Origin: an uncultured Ruminococcus sp.
Lineage (GTDB): Bacteria; Bacillota; Clostridia; Oscillospirales; Ruminococcaceae
NCBI GenBank assembly: GCA_947178195.1
Contig: CAMWXM010000003.1
Location: forward strand, 1-34,486
Direction of reading: 5' to 3'
Length of the DNA: 34,486 nucleotides
Made by a program: the position numbers and the translations under genes. The notes below the pieces were generated by a model. The model searched no databases. It saw nothing but the letters and a program-made list of their open reading frames with translations, and was not told the DNA's origin. Shown in pieces: positions 24,361 to 32,413 of this stretch (position 1 is the first letter of the stretch; each line of letters opens with the position of its first letter).

Positions 24361-25422
24361 GATTTCCCTGATCCAGCCAAATTCATCTGGGATTTTTCCC
24401 CACTGGATACCCGTCATGGTATCATAGAGCATCTGAGAAATGTTTCCGATCTTATTATCGTTTATTTCCATTATCTTATCGCCCCATTTGAGATGACCGA
24501 CAGGAGAAATAACAGCCGCTGTGCCTGTTCCAAAAACTTCATTAAGCTTTCCGGCGTCATAAGCTTCAGCAACCTCATGAATTGTAATTTTTCTCTCGGT
24601 TACCTTATAACCCTTGCTACGGCATAATTCAATAGCGGATTTTCTGGTGATACCCGGCAAAACTGAACCGGTAAGCTCAGGCGTTATTATTTCATTATCG
24701 ATAACGAAGAAGATGTTCATTGAGCCTACTTCTTCTATATACTTTCTTTCAACGCCGTCAAGCCAAAGAACTTGTTCATAGTCCTGTTCATGGGCTTCTT
24801 CCTGACCTGCAAGAGAAATAGCGTAATTGGCAGCTGTTTTTGCAAAGCCTGTGCCGCCTCTTACCGCTCTTACATAATTATTTTCAACATAAATTTTAAC
24901 AGGGTTAAGACCTGTGGAATAATAAGCTCCCGAAGGCGAAAGGATTATCATGAATAAATAGTGGTCAGCAGGACGAACGCCTACATAAGGGTCTGTTGCA
25001 AAAATAAACGGACGAATATAAAGCGCTGTACCGTCGGTATGCGGAACCCAGTCCTTTTCAATTTCGATAAGCTTTTCAAGAGCTTCAAGGCAATCAGTTT
25101 CGTTTATCTGAGGAATAACCATTCTTTTATTTGAAACGTTAAGTCTTTTAAAGTTTTCATCAGGACGGAAAAGTTGGATTTTGCCTTCCGCAGTACGATA
25201 AGCCTTAAGACCTTCAAAGACCTCCTGTCCGTAATGCAGACACATTGAAGCCGGCGACAGCGAAATATTCTGATAAGGAATTATCCTTGCGTCATGCCAG
25301 CCCTCACCTGTGTCATAATTCATAACAAACATATGGTCTGTAAAAATATGACCAAAACCAAGCTTGCTTTCATCAGCAGGCTTGTCCTTTAATTTTTCTG
25401 CCAATTCAATTTTGATGTTCAT
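24355..25422 (-). CDS. ilvE: Branched-chain amino acid aminotransferase
   Basis: This PLP enzyme (fold type IV) performs the last step of leucine, isoleucine and valine synthesis and the first step of their breakdown. It is 355 residues, typical of the Bacillus/eukaryotic-type BCAT. Motifs include LHYGQEVFEGLKAYR, the PLP-lysine region GGTGFAKTAANYA, EVGSMNIFFV and FGTGTAAVISPVG. AAGGGAG precedes the ATG. A small membrane ORF lies 28 nt upstream on the same strand and is probably co-transcribed. The sequence between them contains a hairpin but no T-box or run of T that would indicate attenuation. Confidence 0.96.
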   Translation of the reverse strand: MNIKIELAEKLKDKPADESKLGFGHIFTDHMFVMNYDTGEGWHDARIIPYQNISLSPASMCLHYGQEVFEGLKAYRTAEGKIQLFRPDENFKRLNVSNKRMVIPQINETDCLEALEKLIEIEKDWVPHTDGTALYIRPFIFATDPYVGVRPADHYLFMIILSPSGAYYSTGLNPVKIYVENNYVRAVRGGTGFAKTAANYAISLAGQEEAHEQDYEQVLWLDGVERKYIEEVGSMNIFFVIDNEIITPELTGSVLPGITRKSAIELCRSKGYKVTERKITIHEVAEAYDAGKLNEVFGTGTAAVISPVGHLKWGDKIMEINDNKIGNISQMLYDTMTGIQWGKIPDEFGWIREIK

Positions 25423-25450
25423 TTATAAAGACTCCCTTTTTAAAGTCTGT

Positions 25451-25573
25451 TTATTCACAGACTGTAATATAACTTTTTTTATACTTCTTTTTGTATACGA
25501 GCACTGCAGCCGTTAATGCCGCTGCCGCAGAAAATACGGCAAGAACAGCCAAAATTATTTTTATTGCTTTCAC
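25451..25573 (-). CDS. 40-residue single-pass membrane protein ahead of ilvE
   Basis: It is too short for the ORF track. It starts at GTG (25573) with AAGGAG eight bases upstream and reads MKAIKIILAVLAVFSAAAAL, more hydrophobic residues to about 26, then a basic tail (YKKKYKKSYITVCE). This gives one TM helix with a positively charged cytoplasmic end. A sigma-A-like promoter lies upstream. The stop codon is inside a 7-bp hairpin (25444-25463). Its function is unknown. It is rich in Ile, Leu and Val, which raises the idea of a leader peptide for ilvE, but no terminator follows, so a small membrane protein is more likely. Confidence 0.65.
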   Translation of the reverse strand: MKAIKIILAVLAVFSAAAALTAAVLVYKKKYKKSYITVCE

Positions 25574-25631
25574 AACACACGCTCCTTAAGAATAAAATAT
25601 ATTTTTCCGGCTTTCCATATAGCCATATATT

Positions 25632-25660
25632 ATTATACCACATTTTTTTTCTCTTGGCTA
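25632..25660 (-). promoter_or_regulatory. Promoter of the small ORF-ilvE unit
   Basis: On the minus strand TAGCCA (25655-25660), 17 bp and TATAAT (25632-25637). An inverted repeat TTGGCT-N9-AGCCAA (25654-25674) covers the -35 and is a possible operator. Confidence 0.6.
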
Positions 25661-25756
25661 CAATGCAAAGCCAAAAATATGCACAATTTTTACCGTTGGT
25701 TTTTTGGCATTTTAACAATTTTTTTCTTTTGTTTTAAAAAAAATTCAATTTAACAC

Positions 25757-25785
25757 TTGAAAAATTTTATAAGATGTGTTATAAT
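25757..25785 (+). promoter_or_regulatory. Promoter of the SRP RNA gene
   Basis: TTGAAA (25757-25762), 17 bp and TATAAT (25780-25785) lie about 20 nt before the folded RNA. It is a strong promoter, as expected for a stable RNA. Confidence 0.82.
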
Positions 25786-25804
25786 TTTGATGTTGATTAT
25801 TTTT

Positions 25805-25932
25805 ATTCCGAAATATAGGTGTGCGGGCCCTGTGCAACGGAACACCGTGAACCATGTCAGGCGGGGAACCGAGCAGCATTAAGCGGATCGTTTTGTGTGC
25901 CGCAGCCAGCCTGCACACCTATGTTCCGGAAT
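25805..25932 (+). ncRNA. ffs: Signal recognition particle RNA (small bacterial type)
   Basis: The RNA binds Ffh and targets nascent membrane proteins. The core contains the conserved apical helix with a GGAA tetraloop (GTCAGGCGGGGAACCGAGCA) and the following AGCAGCATTAAG. The 5' and 3' ends pair over 20 positions (ATTCCGAAATATAGGTGTGC with GCACACCTATGTTCCGGAAT, two mismatches). That closing stem runs directly into a T9 tract, so it also serves as terminator. The location just before dnaX is the usual one in Firmicutes. The exact 5' end is uncertain by about 12 nt. The ORF the track places here (25819-26034) is spurious. Confidence 0.92.
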
Positions 25933-25964
25933 TTTTTTTTCTTATTTGAAGGGAGGAAGCCGCT

Positions 25965-27527
25965 ATGTATACAGCTTTATATCGGAAATGGCGTCCTCTT
26001 TCGTTTGACGACGTTATTTCTCAGCCACATATAACTACAACTCTGAAAAATCAGATAAAAAATAATAAAACGGCTCACGCCTATCTCTTTACCGGTTCGA
26101 GAGGTACGGGTAAAACTACCTGTGCCAGAATTTTTGCTAAGGCGGTGAACTGCCCAGAGGAAAAGGACGGCAATCCCTGTCTTGAATGCGGCGTATGTAG
26201 GGACGCAGATAATTTTGCCCTTTCGGATATTATAGAGATAGACGCCGCTTCAAATAACGGAGTTGACGATATAAGAGACCTGAGAGAAGGCGCAGTCTAT
26301 ACTCCGGAACGCTGCAGATACAAGGTCTATATCATCGATGAGGTGCATATGCTGACTCCCAGTGCCTTTAACGCTCTTCTGAAAATTATGGAAGAACCGC
26401 CGGAATATGTTAAATTTATTCTTGCTACCACAGAGGTTCATAAGGTTCCGGCAACTATCACTTCACGGTGTCAGCGTTTCGATTTCAGAAGAATACTGAC
26501 GGAGGATATCAAACAAAGACTTTTATATATTGCAGAAAAGGAAGGCATAACCCTTGATGAAAATGCCGCTTCCCTTATCGCAAGGCTTTCTGACGGTGGA
26601 ATGAGAGATGCTCTTTCGCTTCTTGACCAGTGTGCGGCTTATTCTGAAAATATAACTCCCGAAACTGTTTCTGCTGCGGCGGGGATTGCGGGAAGAGATG
26701 ATATTTTTGAAATAATAGATGCTGCAGTTTCAAAAGCACCGGCAAAAGCGTTGGCGGCAGCGGACAAGCTTTATTCCCAGTCTAAGGATATGGGCAAGCT
26801 GTGTTCGGAGCTTACAGACCAGTTCAGGAATCTTATGCTTATGAAGGTATGCCCTGAAAAGCCGGAGCTTATTGCATGTATGCCCGAAGAATTTGAAAGG
26901 CTTAAAAATATAGCCGCTAAAACGGAGCTTCAGGACATTCTTTCAAAAATTTCCATATTGCAGGAATGCGGAGAGAGAATGGGAAAGGCGCTAAATAAAC
27001 GTATCGAGCTGGAAATGTGCCTTATAAAGCTTTGTTCCGTACAAAATAAACAGAAACCTATTGACAATAACGAAATTTATGGTAAAATAAATACAGATAG
27101 TTCTTTAAAGCAAACGGTAACAGAAGGTAATTATCACACTGATGAGGCTCAGCCGGATGAAGCAGAGGCTGTAAAGCCGGCTGTAGATATGAAATCGCTG
27201 AAGGCGTCTGACTTTAAACCGCTTATGGAATGGTCGGACATACTGGAGGAGATCACAAGGCTATCGCCGTCTGTATCGGGAACGCTGTCGGGCTCAAGAG
27301 CCTTTGCTTATAAAAATATTATGCTGATAGACACTAAAAATCAGTTTTTCTTGAAGCTTTTTAAAGTAAAGGAAAATCTGAAAATACTCAATGACGCAAT
27401 AAAAAACGTTATGGGAAAGGCTTATGTACTGAAAGCAAGGTGTTCAGCTGCCGCTGTAAAGGAACAAAAGGCGGAAGAACTGATTGAAAAAGCTATAAGC
27501 AGCGGAATTGAAACTGCTGTTGAATAA
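25965..27527 (+). CDS. dnaX: DNA polymerase III subunit gamma/tau
   Basis: This is the clamp-loader ATPase that loads the sliding clamp and organises the replisome. The 520-residue protein begins MYTALYRKWRP, then Walker A GSRGTGKTTCARIF, a four-cysteine zinc module (CPEEKDGNPCLECGVC), Walker B IIDEVHML and sensor 1 (ILATTEVHKVPATITSRCQ). Domain III and a tau-type C-terminal extension follow. No obvious A-rich slippery site for making a short gamma form was seen. GGGAGGAAGC precedes the ATG. It heads the conserved dnaX-ybaB-recR cluster behind the SRP RNA. Confidence 0.96.
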   Translation: MYTALYRKWRPLSFDDVISQPHITTTLKNQIKNNKTAHAYLFTGSRGTGKTTCARIFAKAVNCPEEKDGNPCLECGVCRDADNFALSDIIEIDAASNNGVDDIRDLREGAVYTPERCRYKVYIIDEVHMLTPSAFNALLKIMEEPPEYVKFILATTEVHKVPATITSRCQRFDFRRILTEDIKQRLLYIAEKEGITLDENAASLIARLSDGGMRDALSLLDQCAAYSENITPETVSAAAGIAGRDDIFEIIDAAVSKAPAKALAAADKLYSQSKDMGKLCSELTDQFRNLMLMKVCPEKPELIACMPEEFERLKNIAAKTELQDILSKISILQECGERMGKALNKRIELEMCLIKLCSVQNKQKPIDNNEIYGKINTDSSLKQTVTEGNYHTDEAQPDEAEAVKPAVDMKSLKASDFKPLMEWSDILEEITRLSPSVSGTLSGSRAFAYKNIMLIDTKNQFFLKLFKVKENLKILNDAIKNVMGKAYVLKARCSAAAVKEQKAEELIEKAISSGIETAVE

Positions 27528-27552
27528 GGAAAATTAAAGGAGATTTTAAATT

Positions 27553-27897
27553 ATGAAATCAAGAGTACCTAAAAATATTGGCGGAGCTTCAAATATGAAT
27601 TCGATGATAAAGCAGGCTCAGAAAATGCAGGACGAGATCACTGCTTTGCAAACGGATATTGAAGCAAGAGAATTTTCGGCCACCTCCGGCGGCGGCGCTG
27701 TTGAAGTAAAGGTAACAGGAGCTAAGAATATCAAATCCCTTACAATCAAACCTGAGGTGGTTGATCCCGATGATGTTGAAATGCTCCAGGATTTAGTGGT
27801 AAGCGCTATCAATGAAGCTATGAACGATGTGGAAAAAACTACCGAGGAAGAAATGAACAAAATAACCGGCGGAGTGGCTTTGCCGGGCTTATTCTGA
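27553..27897 (+). CDS. ybaB: YbaB/EbfC nucleoid-associated protein
   Basis: A small DNA-binding protein of 114 residues that dimerises through a beta-sheet with helical tweezers and helps in nucleoid organisation and RecR-linked repair. The family pattern is clear: MNSMIKQAQKMQDEITALQ, then FSATSGGGAVEVKVTG, and the end TGGVALPGLF. AAAGGAG lies 10 bases before the ATG. It is placed between dnaX and recR as in most Firmicutes. Confidence 0.95.
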   Translation: MKSRVPKNIGGASNMNSMIKQAQKMQDEITALQTDIEAREFSATSGGGAVEVKVTGAKNIKSLTIKPEVVDPDDVEMLQDLVVSAINEAMNDVEKTTEEEMNKITGGVALPGLF

Positions 27898-27903
27898 TAA
27901 AAT

Positions 27904-28506
27904 ATGGCTGATAATAACGCACTTCCCCTGGTGATACTTGCCGAGCAATTCGCAAAGCTTCCGGGAATAGGTATGAAAACTGCTCAGCGTCTCGCCTATG
28001 CGGTAATGGCTATGAGCGATGAGGACGCAAAGCAATTTTCAGACGCGATTATTTCTGTGAAAAACGATGTGGGTTACTGTAAAGTATGTCAGAACCTTAC
28101 CGAATCTGAGATTTGCCCGATTTGCAGCGATTCAAATCGGGATTCTTCCATTATATGCGTTGTGGAAACTCCCAAGGACGTTTCCGCTTTTGAACGTACA
28201 AACGAATATGGTGGAACTTACCATGTTCTTCATGGGCTTATTTCTCCTATAAACGGAATAGGTCCTGATGATATAAAAATCAAAGAGCTTCTGGATAGGG
28301 TGAGCAATAACGCTGTTTCTGAAATTATTATGGCTACTAATCCTACAGTTGAGGGAGAGGCTACGGCTATGTACATCGCAAGGATTTTAAAGCCTTTGGG
28401 CATCATGGTGACAAGACTTGCTTTCGGTATACCTGTGGGAGGTCATCTTGAATCTGCCGACGAGGTGACGCTGTTCAAGGCTCTGGAAAACAGAAGCGAA
28501 ATGTAA
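27904..28506 (+). CDS. recR: Recombination mediator protein RecR
   Basis: RecR acts with RecO/RecF to load RecA at gaps. The 200-residue protein has an N-terminal helix-hairpin-helix ([21 protein letters not shown]), a zinc finger with cysteines in [16 protein letters not shown], and a TOPRIM domain ([12 protein letters not shown]). It ends in [22 protein letters not shown]. It starts six bases after the ybaB stop and has no clear ribosome site of its own, so coupling to ybaB is likely. Confidence 0.96.
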   Translation: MADNNALPLVILAEQFAKLPGIGMKTAQRLAYAVMAMSDEDAKQFSDAIISVKNDVGYCKVCQNLTESEICPICSDSNRDSSIICVVETPKDVSAFERTNEYGGTYHVLHGLISPINGIGPDDIKIKELLDRVSNNAVSEIIMATNPTVEGEATAMYIARILKPLGIMVTRLAFGIPVGGHLESADEVTLFKALENRSEM

Positions 28507-28545
28507 GATGCAGATACGTCAATATTTTTTAAGGAGTTGATATTT

Positions 28546-29253
28546 ATGCCTACGCCCCATAATAACGCCCAAAAAGGCGATATTGCAAAAACTGTTCTTA
28601 TGCCGGGAGACCCACTCAGAGCAAAATTTATTGCCGAGACTTATCTTGATGATCCTGTATGCTACAACAACGTAAGAGGTATGCTGGGATTTACCGGAAA
28701 ATATAAGGGAACTGAAGTTTCTGTTCAGGGCAGCGGTATGGGTATGCCGTCTATCGGCATATACTCATGGGAGCTTTATAACGAATATGACGTGGAAAAT
28801 ATTATAAGGATAGGTACTATAGGGGCTATTGCCGATTTTGTAAATCCAAGAGATGTTATATTCGGTATGGGCGCATGTACCAACTCCGGCTATGCTGCAC
28901 AGTACCGCCTTCCGGGAACTTATGCTCCGACAGCATCTTATGAGTTGCTGAAAAAAGCAGTTGAAAATGCTGAAAAGCTGGGTGCTGTATATCATGTGGG
29001 AAATATTCTTTCAAGCGATACTTTTTATGACGACGCAAATTCTCTGGCGCAATGGCAGAAAATGAATGTTTTAGGTGTTGAAATGGAAGCCGCCGCTCTT
29101 TATATGAATGGAGCAAGAGCCGGTAAAAATGCCCTTTGCATTGCAACCGTTTCCGATTGCCCTCTGAGAAATATTTCTCTTCCGGCAGAGGAACGCCAGA
29201 CAAGTTTTACGCAAATGATGGAGATCGCTCTTGAAACAGCGGTCGGTTTATGA
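28546..29253 (+). CDS. deoD: Purine-nucleoside phosphorylase, DeoD type
   Basis: Cleaves purine (deoxy)nucleosides with phosphate to free base and (deoxy)ribose-1-phosphate in nucleoside salvage. The 235-residue protein matches the hexameric DeoD family: MPTPHNNAQKGDIAKTVLMP, GDPLRAKFIAE, NVRGMLGFTGKYKG, GSGMGMPSIGIYSWEL, and the ribose/base segment GVEMEAAALY. The track begins at a TTG (28537), but the ATG at 28546 has AAGGAG nine bases upstream and is the correct start. It follows recR closely and probably shares its transcript. Confidence 0.96.
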   Translation: MPTPHNNAQKGDIAKTVLMPGDPLRAKFIAETYLDDPVCYNNVRGMLGFTGKYKGTEVSVQGSGMGMPSIGIYSWELYNEYDVENIIRIGTIGAIADFVNPRDVIFGMGACTNSGYAAQYRLPGTYAPTASYELLKKAVENAEKLGAVYHVGNILSSDTFYDDANSLAQWQKMNVLGVEMEAAALYMNGARAGKNALCIATVSDCPLRNISLPAEERQTSFTQMMEIALETAVGL

Positions 29254-29267
29254 GAAGGGACATATAA

Positions 29268-29843
29268 ATGAAAATTTTAGAATTGGGAATTGCTGTTGTT
29301 GCTGCAGTTGCATGTGTTTCTGCCATTAATTCAAATAATATCAGGACTGACAATGATCCTTGCATTATTCCAGGAATATACTGCGGAATGACAACAGAGG
29401 AAGTTTTCGATGTTGTGGGAACAGATTATTCCGAGTACGCTGATGAAAATAACCCGGGAGAAATGGAGTATTATTTTCAACTGGACAGAGTCGACTGTTT
29501 GGGCATAGACATGCCTGCGGAAATGTTTTTTGAATTTTCGCCAAAAGGGGAGTTATTTAATTACGGTTATCATATAGGCTGCGTTTACGATGTTAATACA
29601 AACGAATATTCTTACCCTTATGACGAAAGTCAGTTGTTGGAAGCTTATGAAACTATTTACGATATACTGGAAAGTACTCTTGGATCGGGACAAGAAACCT
29701 CTATTGCTTCCGAATCAATAAAGGAATATTCATGGAAATCCAGAGATAATGAGGAAATATGGTTTATGGTGGGTACTGATTTATGGTCAAGCGGAGTAAA
29801 TGAGATACTGCTTTCTTCGGCAGATGAGTCGCTGAGAAATTGA
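29268..29843 (+). CDS. Predicted secreted protein, unknown function
   Basis: I do not recognise a family. The protein of 191 residues starts with a signal-like segment (MKILELGIAVVAAVACVSAI). An acidic, aromatic-rich domain follows, with an early Cys pair (CIIPGIYCGMTTEEVFDVVG) reminiscent of SmpA/OmlA-like small extracellular folds in which a GMT-type turn begins the domain. That comparison is weak. It lies 14 nt after deoD with AAGGGA upstream, probably read through from the same promoter, and ends at the terminator at 29893. Confidence 0.7.
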   Translation: MKILELGIAVVAAVACVSAINSNNIRTDNDPCIIPGIYCGMTTEEVFDVVGTDYSEYADENNPGEMEYYFQLDRVDCLGIDMPAEMFFEFSPKGELFNYGYHIGCVYDVNTNEYSYPYDESQLLEAYETIYDILESTLGSGQETSIASESIKEYSWKSRDNEEIWFMVGTDLWSSGVNEILLSSADESLRN

Positions 29844-29892
29844 TATAATTGGCGATTGTTTGCGTTTTTATTTCCGGATTTTCCTGATAAAA

Positions 29893-29932
29893 AGTCAGCG
29901 CCGTATAATTTTCATACGACGCTGATTTTTTT
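29893..29932. terminator. Bidirectional terminator between convergent operons
   Basis: AGTCAGCGCCGTAT pairs with ATACGACGCTGATT (one wobble, one mismatch) with TTTTTTT on the plus side and TTTTTATC on the minus side. It serves both the recR-deoD and the spoIIP operons. Confidence 0.85.
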
Positions 29933-30245
29933 AAAAGAATGTATTTTTACACTGGATGACAATTTCGGTACAAGCCCTGATTTTATCCGGCATGAGCAGA
30001 TACAAAACCGTTTCTACAACTTTTTCTGATTTCTGATTTTTGTTTATGCTGAAATTTTTACCAAGTATTTCTATTTCCGTTTTTTGGCTGTTTTGTTCTA
30101 TAGAAGCCATGACCAGCTGATTGCGGCTTACGATATTATTGGTGTTAAGGTAAGCCTTCATAAGTCCGAAAATAAAAATATTAATAATAATATAAATGAA
30201 GAAGGCAAGCATGAACGCTCGTCTTATTTTTTTTCTTTTTTCCAT
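29931..30245 (-). CDS. Small single-TM protein downstream of spoIIP
   Basis: The 104-residue protein has a basic N-terminus (MEKRKKIRR), one TM helix (about 10-30) and an extracytoplasmic tail. The family is not recognised. It starts one base after the spoIIP stop, with GAGGA inside the spoIIP end, so it is tightly coupled to spoIIP. In Bacillus subtilis spoIIP is followed by yqxA, another small membrane gene. The position is similar, but I see no convincing sequence similarity. A sporulation role is inferred only from this context. Confidence 0.72.
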   Translation of the reverse strand: MEKRKKIRRAFMLAFFIYIIINIFIFGLMKAYLNTNNIVSRNQLVMASIEQNSQKTEIEILGKNFSINKNQKSEKVVETVLYLLMPDKIRACTEIVIQCKNTFF

Positions 30246-30246
30246 T

Positions 30247-31392
30247 TTAATCGTCCTCTGCTAATTTTTTAAAAGATTTGACAAGAGATTTTCCGATAAG
30301 CTTTCCTGAATATTCAACCTGTTCCAGGGTGTTTCCATGACTTCCCACTTCTATTAAAAGGCTGCCTGTTGTCAGATCCTGATTGTATTTACGGTAATCA
30401 AACAGAACTGGTCTTGCAAACCCCGGATAATCCGACGACATCTGCTGCTGCAAAAGAGCTGCAAATCTGAAATTTTTCATATAATCCGGCATATTCAGCG
30501 TTCCGTCGTCGCAGCCTGATATTATCATGACCTGTGCCGCCTTTTTTCCGTCTATGGTGACAGTCGGCTGCATGATGCTTTCGCTTGTGCCAATAGCGTC
30601 CCTGTGAATATCCAATACTACCTTTATTGTAGGATTTTCTTTTAGAATATTTTTTATTGTTGTGGCGCTTCTTTCATACGATCCATTGTACGATGGGTAA
30701 TCATGTATGGTCGTATCATGTATTACACCTATTCCCGCATCTTCCAGCTGACGGGTAATTTCATCTCCTATTAAAACAACATTTTTTTCGGGGTCGGTGG
30801 TGCGGTAATTAAACGATGTATCAAAGCTGCTGCGTTCATAAGGCTCGAAGCTTTCGGTAGTATGTGTATGCATAATAAGTACCTGAGGCGTACCGTCAAG
30901 CTCTACTTCAAACTCCGGCAGCTTGCCGCTTTCTTCAATAAGCTCTGCATTTGAAATACTTGTTTCATTCATAACCTGTCCGCCGCCCTCAAGAGCTATA
31001 AACTTGTTTCCGCTGTATCTTTCAAAGGTATAGGGGTATACCGTTGTGTCACCTTCCTTCCAGTTTTCGGGATAAGGCTTGGGACCTGGGTCTGCCGAAA
31101 CTGCGGCTGCTACTTCGTCTTTGTCGTTGTCGTTGGCGTTTTCATCATCTTCTTCCGATTCGTATTTCTGGGTTATTCTCTCTCCTCCGAAAATTTCAAA
31201 ATAGTCATAATCATCCTCCCCGGTATAATATTCAGGGTCGGACGTAAAATCAATTTTCTTCTCCGCAAAGAATATTGCCGATGGCGTTATCTCAGGAAAA
31301 GCTTTATAGGTTATTGTTCCGGCTGCAAATACTCCGACAAGAAGTATAGCGGCTTTTTTTGTTTTTCCGTATTTTTTTTTGCGTTTACGCAT
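30247..31392 (-). CDS. spoIIP: Stage II sporulation protein P (engulfment peptidoglycan hydrolase)
   Basis: SpoIIP is an amidase/endopeptidase that, with SpoIID and SpoIIM, degrades septal peptidoglycan so that the mother-cell membrane can engulf the forespore. The 381-residue protein has an N-terminal TM anchor (about 13-30), an acidic low-complexity linker (EDDENANDNDKDE) and a C-terminal N-acetylmuramoyl-amidase domain. Key stretches are VLIMHTHTTESF (zinc His), VVLDIHRDAIG (His-Arg-Asp), and LLIEVGSHGNTLEQ with the catalytic Glu. The ribosome site is weak (GAAAGTGTGAG). It is the first gene of a two-gene unit, divergent from a polysaccharide deacetylase. Confidence 0.94.
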   Translation of the reverse strand: MRKRKKKYGKTKKAAILLVGVFAAGTITYKAFPEITPSAIFFAEKKIDFTSDPEYYTGEDDYDYFEIFGGERITQKYESEEDDENANDNDKDEVAAAVSADPGPKPYPENWKEGDTTVYPYTFERYSGNKFIALEGGGQVMNETSISNAELIEESGKLPEFEVELDGTPQVLIMHTHTTESFEPYERSSFDTSFNYRTTDPEKNVVLIGDEITRQLEDAGIGVIHDTTIHDYPSYNGSYERSATTIKNILKENPTIKVVLDIHRDAIGTSESIMQPTVTIDGKKAAQVMIISGCDDGTLNMPDYMKNFRFAALLQQQMSSDYPGFARPVLFDYRKYNQDLTTGSLLIEVGSHGNTLEQVEYSGKLIGKSLVKSFKKLAEDD

Positions 31393-31408
31393 TTTATCTC
31401 ACACTTTC

Positions 31409-31437
31409 TACTATTGGTTATTAATAGAATTATATTC
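31409..31437 (-). promoter_or_regulatory. Weak sporulation-type promoter candidate for spoIIP
   Basis: On the minus strand GAATA (31433-31437), 17 bp and AATAGTA (31409-31415) resemble sigma-G. The predicted start would leave a leader of only about 10 nt, which argues against it. It is recorded as a candidate only. Confidence 0.25.
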
Positions 31438-31474
31438 ATTTTTAATGAAAAATATGATAAGAATTTTTGTAATA

Positions 31475-31524
31475 GCATATTTCTGAACATGTTTTGCATA
31501 AATGATATATAGCATTGAATAATA
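31475..31524 (+). promoter_or_regulatory. Sigma-G-like promoter candidates for the polysaccharide deacetylase
   Basis: Two overlapping matches to the forespore pattern occur: GCATA (31475-31479), 17 bp, CATAAAT; and GCATA (31496-31500), 17 bp, AATAATA (31518-31524). The first leaves a normal leader of about 37 nt before the start at 31547. AT-richness makes chance matches possible. Confidence 0.4.
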
Positions 31525-31546
31525 ATTAACAGAAAGGGGAGGTAGT

Positions 31547-32410
31547 ATGTACAAATGCTGCAACATAAAAAAATTTGCTGAAATCGTTTTATTCGATATA
31601 GTGATAATAGCTGCCGCTCTTATTATCACCTTTGGCGGAGCAGCTTCTGAAGATAACTCCGATCCGGTCTTTCTTCCGATAATTATGTATCACAGCATAG
31701 TGGGAGACGATAGAGCTGAAAGCGATTATAAAATAAAGGTAAGCACAGTTGAAAATGACCTTTTATACCTGAAAGAGCATGGGTACAATTCGATTTTTGC
31801 TGAAGACGTTATAAATTATACCCGAAAAAACAAGCCACTGCCGGATAATCCGGTTTTAATTACTGCTGACGATGGCTTTTATAATAATTATTATTATCTT
31901 TTACCGCTTCTTGAAAAATATGATATGAAGGCGACAGTTTCCGTGGTGGGATATTTTAGCGAGGTTCTGGCGAAAAACGATCCTCACATTCCTCAGTATT
32001 CTTATCTGACATGGGACGATATAAAAGAATGCATTGCCAGCGGAAGAATAGAGATCGGAAACCATACTTATAATATGCATTCGATTTCAGACAGAAAAGG
32101 TTGTTCAAAGCTACCGTATGAATCCGAAGAGGAATACGAAAAAATATTTATTGAGGATATAGGACTTCTGCAAACGCTTTTGAAAATGAATACCGGAACA
32201 GTCCCGATAGTTTTTGCCTATCCTTATGGAATGATTTCCGACGAAAGCGTTCCGCTTTTAAAAAAACTCGGCTTCTCAGCAGCATTTAACTGTACTGAAA
32301 AGCCGAATTATATAACTCATGATGAAAAATGCCTTTTCAGCCTGAACAGGTATAACCGTCCGGCAGGAATTTCCACTGAGGAATTTATGAATAAGCTGCT
32401 TGCTTATTAA
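31547..32410 (+). CDS. Polysaccharide deacetylase (NodB/CE4 family), membrane-anchored or secreted
   Basis: A CE4 de-N-acetylase of 287 residues that probably acts on peptidoglycan or another cell-surface glycan outside the membrane. It has an N-terminal hydrophobic segment (about 12-33), then motif 1 ITADDGF (Asp-Asp), motif 2 EIGNHTYNMHS (metal-binding His pair) and motif 3 FAYPYG. The usual TFDDG is TADDG here, a mild change that keeps both acids. GGGGAGG lies just before the ATG. It is divergent from spoIIP, and with sigma-G-like upstream sequences a spore-cortex role (as for PdaA) is possible but unproven. Its stop lies 3 nt from the stop of the convergent next gene, with no terminator between. 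Confidence 0.9.
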   Translation: MYKCCNIKKFAEIVLFDIVIIAAALIITFGGAASEDNSDPVFLPIIMYHSIVGDDRAESDYKIKVSTVENDLLYLKEHGYNSIFAEDVINYTRKNKPLPDNPVLITADDGFYNNYYYLLPLLEKYDMKATVSVVGYFSEVLAKNDPHIPQYSYLTWDDIKECIASGRIEIGNHTYNMHSISDRKGCSKLPYESEEEYEKIFIEDIGLLQTLLKMNTGTVPIVFAYPYGMISDESVPLLKKLGFSAAFNCTEKPNYITHDEKCLFSLNRYNRPAGISTEEFMNKLLAY

Positions 32411-32413
32411 CCC

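Noticed and set aside
25444-25463. Classical transcription attenuator before ilvE
   Set aside because: The 7-bp hairpin is not followed by a T-run (TTTAAAAAGGG follows), so it cannot act as an intrinsic terminator.
25819-26034. Plus-strand ORF of 71 residues in the track
   Set aside because: It lies across the SRP RNA and the dnaX start, has no coding character, and is a shadow.
28856-29203. Minus-strand ORF inside deoD
   Set aside because: Shadow of deoD; no ribosome site, promoter or recognisable domain.
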